Below, piece by piece: positions 22,383-24,501 of a DNA stretch of 24,501 bases (positions are counted from its first letter, which is position 1; each line of letters opens with the position of its first letter). The notes below the pieces were generated by a model. The model was not told the origin of the DNA, did not search any database, and saw only the letters and a list, made by a program, of their open reading frames with translations. The translations under genes were made by a program, and so were the position numbers. Source of the DNA: Firmicutes bacterium UBA5010 (GTDB lineage Bacteria > Bacillota > Clostridia > Tissierellales > Sedimentibacteraceae); NCBI GenBank assembly GCA_002396645.1, contig DGYI01000056.1:1-24501 (forward strand), read 5' to 3'.

Positions 22383-23663
22383 TTATGGTACAATTACTGT
22401 CTTTCCACCCATATATGCTTGCAATGCTGCAGGTATATTAATTGAACCATCTTCATTTAGATTATTTTCCAAAAAAGAAATAAGCATTCTTGGCGGTGCA
22501 ACTACAGTATTATTTAGTGTATGAGCGAAATACTTTCCGTTTTCGCCATTTACACGTATTTTCAAACGTCGTGCCTGTGCATCTCCTAAATTTGAGCAGC
22601 TTCCTACCTCAAAATATTTTTTCTGTCTCGGTGACCAAGCCTCTATATCAATTGATTTGACCTTTAAATCCGCTAAATCTCCTGAACAGCATTCCAATGT
22701 TCTAACAGGAATATCTAAAGAGCGGAAAAAATCTACCGTGTTTTGCCACATTTTTTCAAACCATATTTTGCTTTCTTCTGGGCTGCAAACTACTATCATC
22801 TCCTGCTTTTCAAATTGATGAATTCGGTAAACACCTCTTTCCTCTATGCCGTGAGCACCTTTTTCCTTTCTGAAACATGGTGAATAACTTGTGATTGTTT
22901 GTGGTAATTTCTCTTCAGGCAATATAGTATCAATAAATTTTCCAATCATAGAATGCTCACTTGTTCCTATCAGATACAAATCCTCTCCTTCAATTTTATA
23001 CATCATAGCGTCCATTTCACTAAAGCTCATAACTCCTGTAACCACATCACTTCTGATCATAAACGGCGGTATACAATACGTGAATCCGCGATTAATCATA
23101 AAATCTCTTGCGTAGCTTATTACAGCAGAATGCAGTCTGGCTATATCCCCCATTAAATAATAAAACCCGTTTCCTGCTACTTTTCTGGCACTGTCTAAAT
23201 CTATTCCATCAAAGCATGAAATAATGTCAGCATGATAAGGTATCTCAAAGTCCGTAACTCTTGGTTCTCCGTAGCGATTCAACTCCACATTTTCACTGTC
23301 ATCCTTGCCTATGGGAACACTCGAATCAATTATATTCGGTATTATCATCATTATTTTTCTGATTTCCTTTTCTAATTCATCCTCGCTTGCCTCTAATTCA
23401 GCCAATTCTTCAGCCGCCTCAGTAACCTTTTTCTTTAGTTCATCTGCTTCCGTCTTTTTTCCTTGAGACATTAAAAGTCCTATTTGCTTTGAAAACGCAT
23501 TTCTATCAGCTCTTAATGAATCAGCCTTCTGTTTTATTTCTCTGCTTTCAATATCTAATCTGATTACCTCATCAACCAAAGGTAATTTATTTTCCTGAAA
23601 TTTATCCATAATATTTTTCTTGACTAATTCAGGATTTTCTCTAACAAACCTCAAATCTAACAT
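22383..23663 (-). CDS. serS: Serine--tRNA ligase
   Basis: SerRS charges tRNA-Ser and, for selenocysteine, tRNA-Sec. The 426-residue length is normal. The N-terminal coiled-coil arm spans about residues 30-105 (heptad-like KQKADSLRADRN). The catalytic core has class II motif 2 (CFRKEKGAHGIEERGVYRIHQFEKQE pattern, seen around residues 260-285) and motif 3 with PPRMLISFLEN near 390. EAWSPRQKKYFEVGSCSN is the serine-binding region. Motif 2 differs from the usual FRSEAG form (see findings). GGAGAG precedes the ATG at 23663. A T-box leader lies upstream. Confidence 0.95.
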   Translation of the reverse strand: MLDLRFVRENPELVKKNIMDKFQENKLPLVDEVIRLDIESREIKQKADSLRADRNAFSKQIGLLMSQGKKTEADELKKKVTEAAEELAELEASEDELEKEIRKIMMIIPNIIDSSVPIGKDDSENVELNRYGEPRVTDFEIPYHADIISCFDGIDLDSARKVAGNGFYYLMGDIARLHSAVISYARDFMINRGFTYCIPPFMIRSDVVTGVMSFSEMDAMMYKIEGEDLYLIGTSEHSMIGKFIDTILPEEKLPQTITSYSPCFRKEKGAHGIEERGVYRIHQFEKQEMIVVCSPEESKIWFEKMWQNTVDFFRSLDIPVRTLECCSGDLADLKVKSIDIEAWSPRQKKYFEVGSCSNLGDAQARRLKIRVNGENGKYFAHTLNNTVVAPPRMLISFLENNLNEDGSINIPAALQAYMGGKTVIVP

Positions 23664-23691
23664 ATTTTCTCTCTCCTTTTTATATAATAAA

Positions 23692-23740
23692 AAAGCGAAA
23701 CAAGTTTCACTCTATAGAAGAATCATCCGGATTCTTCATA
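23692..23740 (-). terminator. T-box terminator hairpins of serS
   Basis: GAAGAATC/GATTCTTC (an 8-bp stem) is followed by GTGAAAC/GTTTCGC and a T-run. The first arm also complements GGATTC of the T-box region, giving an alternative fold. Confidence 0.7.
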
Positions 23741-23981
23741 TAAAAAAATTCCAACACCCCAATATCATGGGACGAAGGAATCCGTGTTGCCACCCAAATT
23801 GCCGGCAATATCATTGACGACCACTCGAAAAGTATTTTAAAGGTTACCAACCTTCGATTCATCACCGATAGCTCCAAAAGTGGAAAGATTTAACCTTTCA
23901 CCGATTCACACCAAACATCGGCTCTCTTTAGAAATTTATAAATCGCAGCTTTTATCATCGCTAATAATAAGTTTTTAATTA
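23692..23981 (-). promoter_or_regulatory. T-box riboswitch leader of serS
   Basis: The T-box core TGGGTGGCAACACGG lies at 23783-23797 and is followed by GATTCC. Stem I contains AGAGAG and GGTGT motifs. The most likely specifier is AGC (23871-23873), a serine codon in GGAGCTATC, though a neighbouring TCG cannot be excluded because the loop-E flank is less standard than in valS. The region ends in two hairpins (23692-23740). The gene downstream, serS, fits a serine-specific T-box. Confidence 0.88.
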
Positions 23982-23987
23982 TCATAT

Positions 23988-24015
23988 AGTTTAACACAAA
24001 TTATTAATTTGTCAA
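23988..24015 (-). promoter_or_regulatory. Promoter of the serS T-box transcript
   Basis: TTGACA (24010-24015), a 16-bp spacer and a weak TAAACT (23988-23993). The -35 is perfect; the -10 is tentative. Confidence 0.55.
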
Positions 24016-24019
24016 TATC

Positions 24020-24055
24020 AAAAAAGCAGCTGCTTATATAATCAACTGCTTTTTT
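24020..24055 (-). terminator. Terminator of the acetate-transporter-like gene
   Basis: AAAAAAGCAG (24020-24029) and CTGCTTTTTT (24046-24055) form a ten-base stem with a T-run, just past the stop at 24064. Confidence 0.85.
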
Positions 24056-24063
24056 ATAATTAA

Positions 24064-24501
24064 TTATTTTTTAAATATACCGAATGGTTTACCTATAGGC
24101 AATACACGTTTTCCAAAATGGTTATTTAAAACATTAGCTGCTGAGCCATAGAATGAGAATAATGATATTAAAAGCTCTGATACTCCTGCTAACAAATGTG
24201 TTTGATGATACATGATATTAAACGAGCTTAAAGCAAGACCGATAAATAAAAAGTCTATCAGTATAAAAATTATAAATAATACCTTGTTTGTCTCTAATGC
24301 TCCTACAGTCATATAAATACTAAATATTAAATATCCAATAAAAGCAACTCCAAGCTGTTTTGTATCAGCAGATGACATTAATGCTTCGCCGAATACTCCT
24401 TTTTGAATCATCCAAGCCATTGCCATAGCGAACCAGAAAAATGCGAAGCCACCAAAAGCTGTAGCTCCAAATGCATTGTTATGCTTTGCATCATTAATAG
24501 A
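24064..24501 (-). CDS. GPR1/FUN34/YaaH-family acetate transporter, N-terminus missing
   Basis: SatP/YaaH-type proteins are six-helix membrane channels for acetate or succinate. The frame is open to the right edge and gives 145 residues of the C-terminal two-thirds. The segment NNAFGATAFGGFAFFWF at the edge matches the family GNTFGATAF region. Several hydrophobic helices follow, ending in a hydrophilic tail. The NPAPLG signature of the first helix lies beyond the window. An internal ATG at 24426 is not the true start. The terminator follows 8 bp after the stop. Confidence 0.85.
   Translation of the reverse strand, partial: SINDAKHNNAFGATAFGGFAFFWFAMAMAWMIQKGVFGEALMSSADTKQLGVAFIGYLIFSIYMTVGALETNKVLFIIFILIDFLFIGLALSSFNIMYHQTHLLAGVSELLISLFSFYGSAANVLNNHFGKRVLPIGKPFGIFKK

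Noticed and set aside
1..24501. CRISPR arrays, insertion sequences, tRNA or rRNA genes
   Set aside because: No regularly spaced repeats, transposase motifs, terminal inverted repeats or recognisable tRNA/rRNA sequences were seen on reading both strands.

Overview
The DNA is AT-rich and tightly packed with short-spacer operons, purine-rich Shine-Dalgarno sequences, T-box leaders and Rho-independent terminators. Gene content (RemA, RqcH, a YhbD/bactofilin cluster, two CD3324-type proteins) points to a low-GC Gram-positive anaerobe of the class Clostridia. The species cannot be named from the sequence alone.

Layout. (1) 1-3618, minus strand: the conserved yicC-remA-gmk-rpoZ-priA run (RNA turnover, matrix regulator, guanylate kinase, RNA polymerase omega, replication restart helicase). 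priA runs off the left edge, and coaBC, which sits between rpoZ and priA in Bacillus, is absent. (2) 3757-7588, minus: a yhbD-like MerR-type regulator, two bactofilin-type polymer-forming proteins and two CPBP membrane proteins in one probable operon, with a palindrome in the regulator promoter. (3) 7685-9442, plus: rqcH, the ribosome quality-control factor, ending in a double terminator shared with a convergent DinB-family gene. (4) 10271-13022, minus: valS behind a Val T-box. (5) 13029-16001, minus: an RsmC/YbxB-like methyltransferase coupled to a CD3324-aminoglycoside-phosphotransferase fusion, then an Fpg/Nei-like glycosylase without the catalytic N-terminal proline. (6) 16208-18271, plus: an ABC-F ATPase behind a 38-codon leader ORF and a complete attenuator. 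(7) 18319-19265, minus: a PadR/HAAS pair. (8) 19492-20146, plus: a CsaA-like tRNA-binding protein with a long leader. (9) 20128-20623, minus: a stand-alone CD3324-family gene with a small leader ORF and two mutually exclusive hairpins. (10) 20722-22119, minus: a TetR/CPBP operon with a palindromic operator. (11) 22383-24015, minus: serS behind a T-box. (12) 24064-24501, minus: an acetate-transporter-type protein cut by the right edge.

Function. Much of the window concerns translation and its control: two synthetases under T-box control, a tRNA-binding protein, an RNA methyltransferase, RqcH and an attenuated ABC-F. The most interesting signals are in the leaders: the ABC-F attenuator (16208-16648), the CD3324 leader (20407-20623) and a possible pseudoknot over the rpoZ start (1660-1720). 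The core genes are ordinary. The novelty candidates are these RNA elements, the kinase fusion and the bactofilin operon control region. No CRISPR array, insertion sequence, rRNA or tRNA gene was seen.
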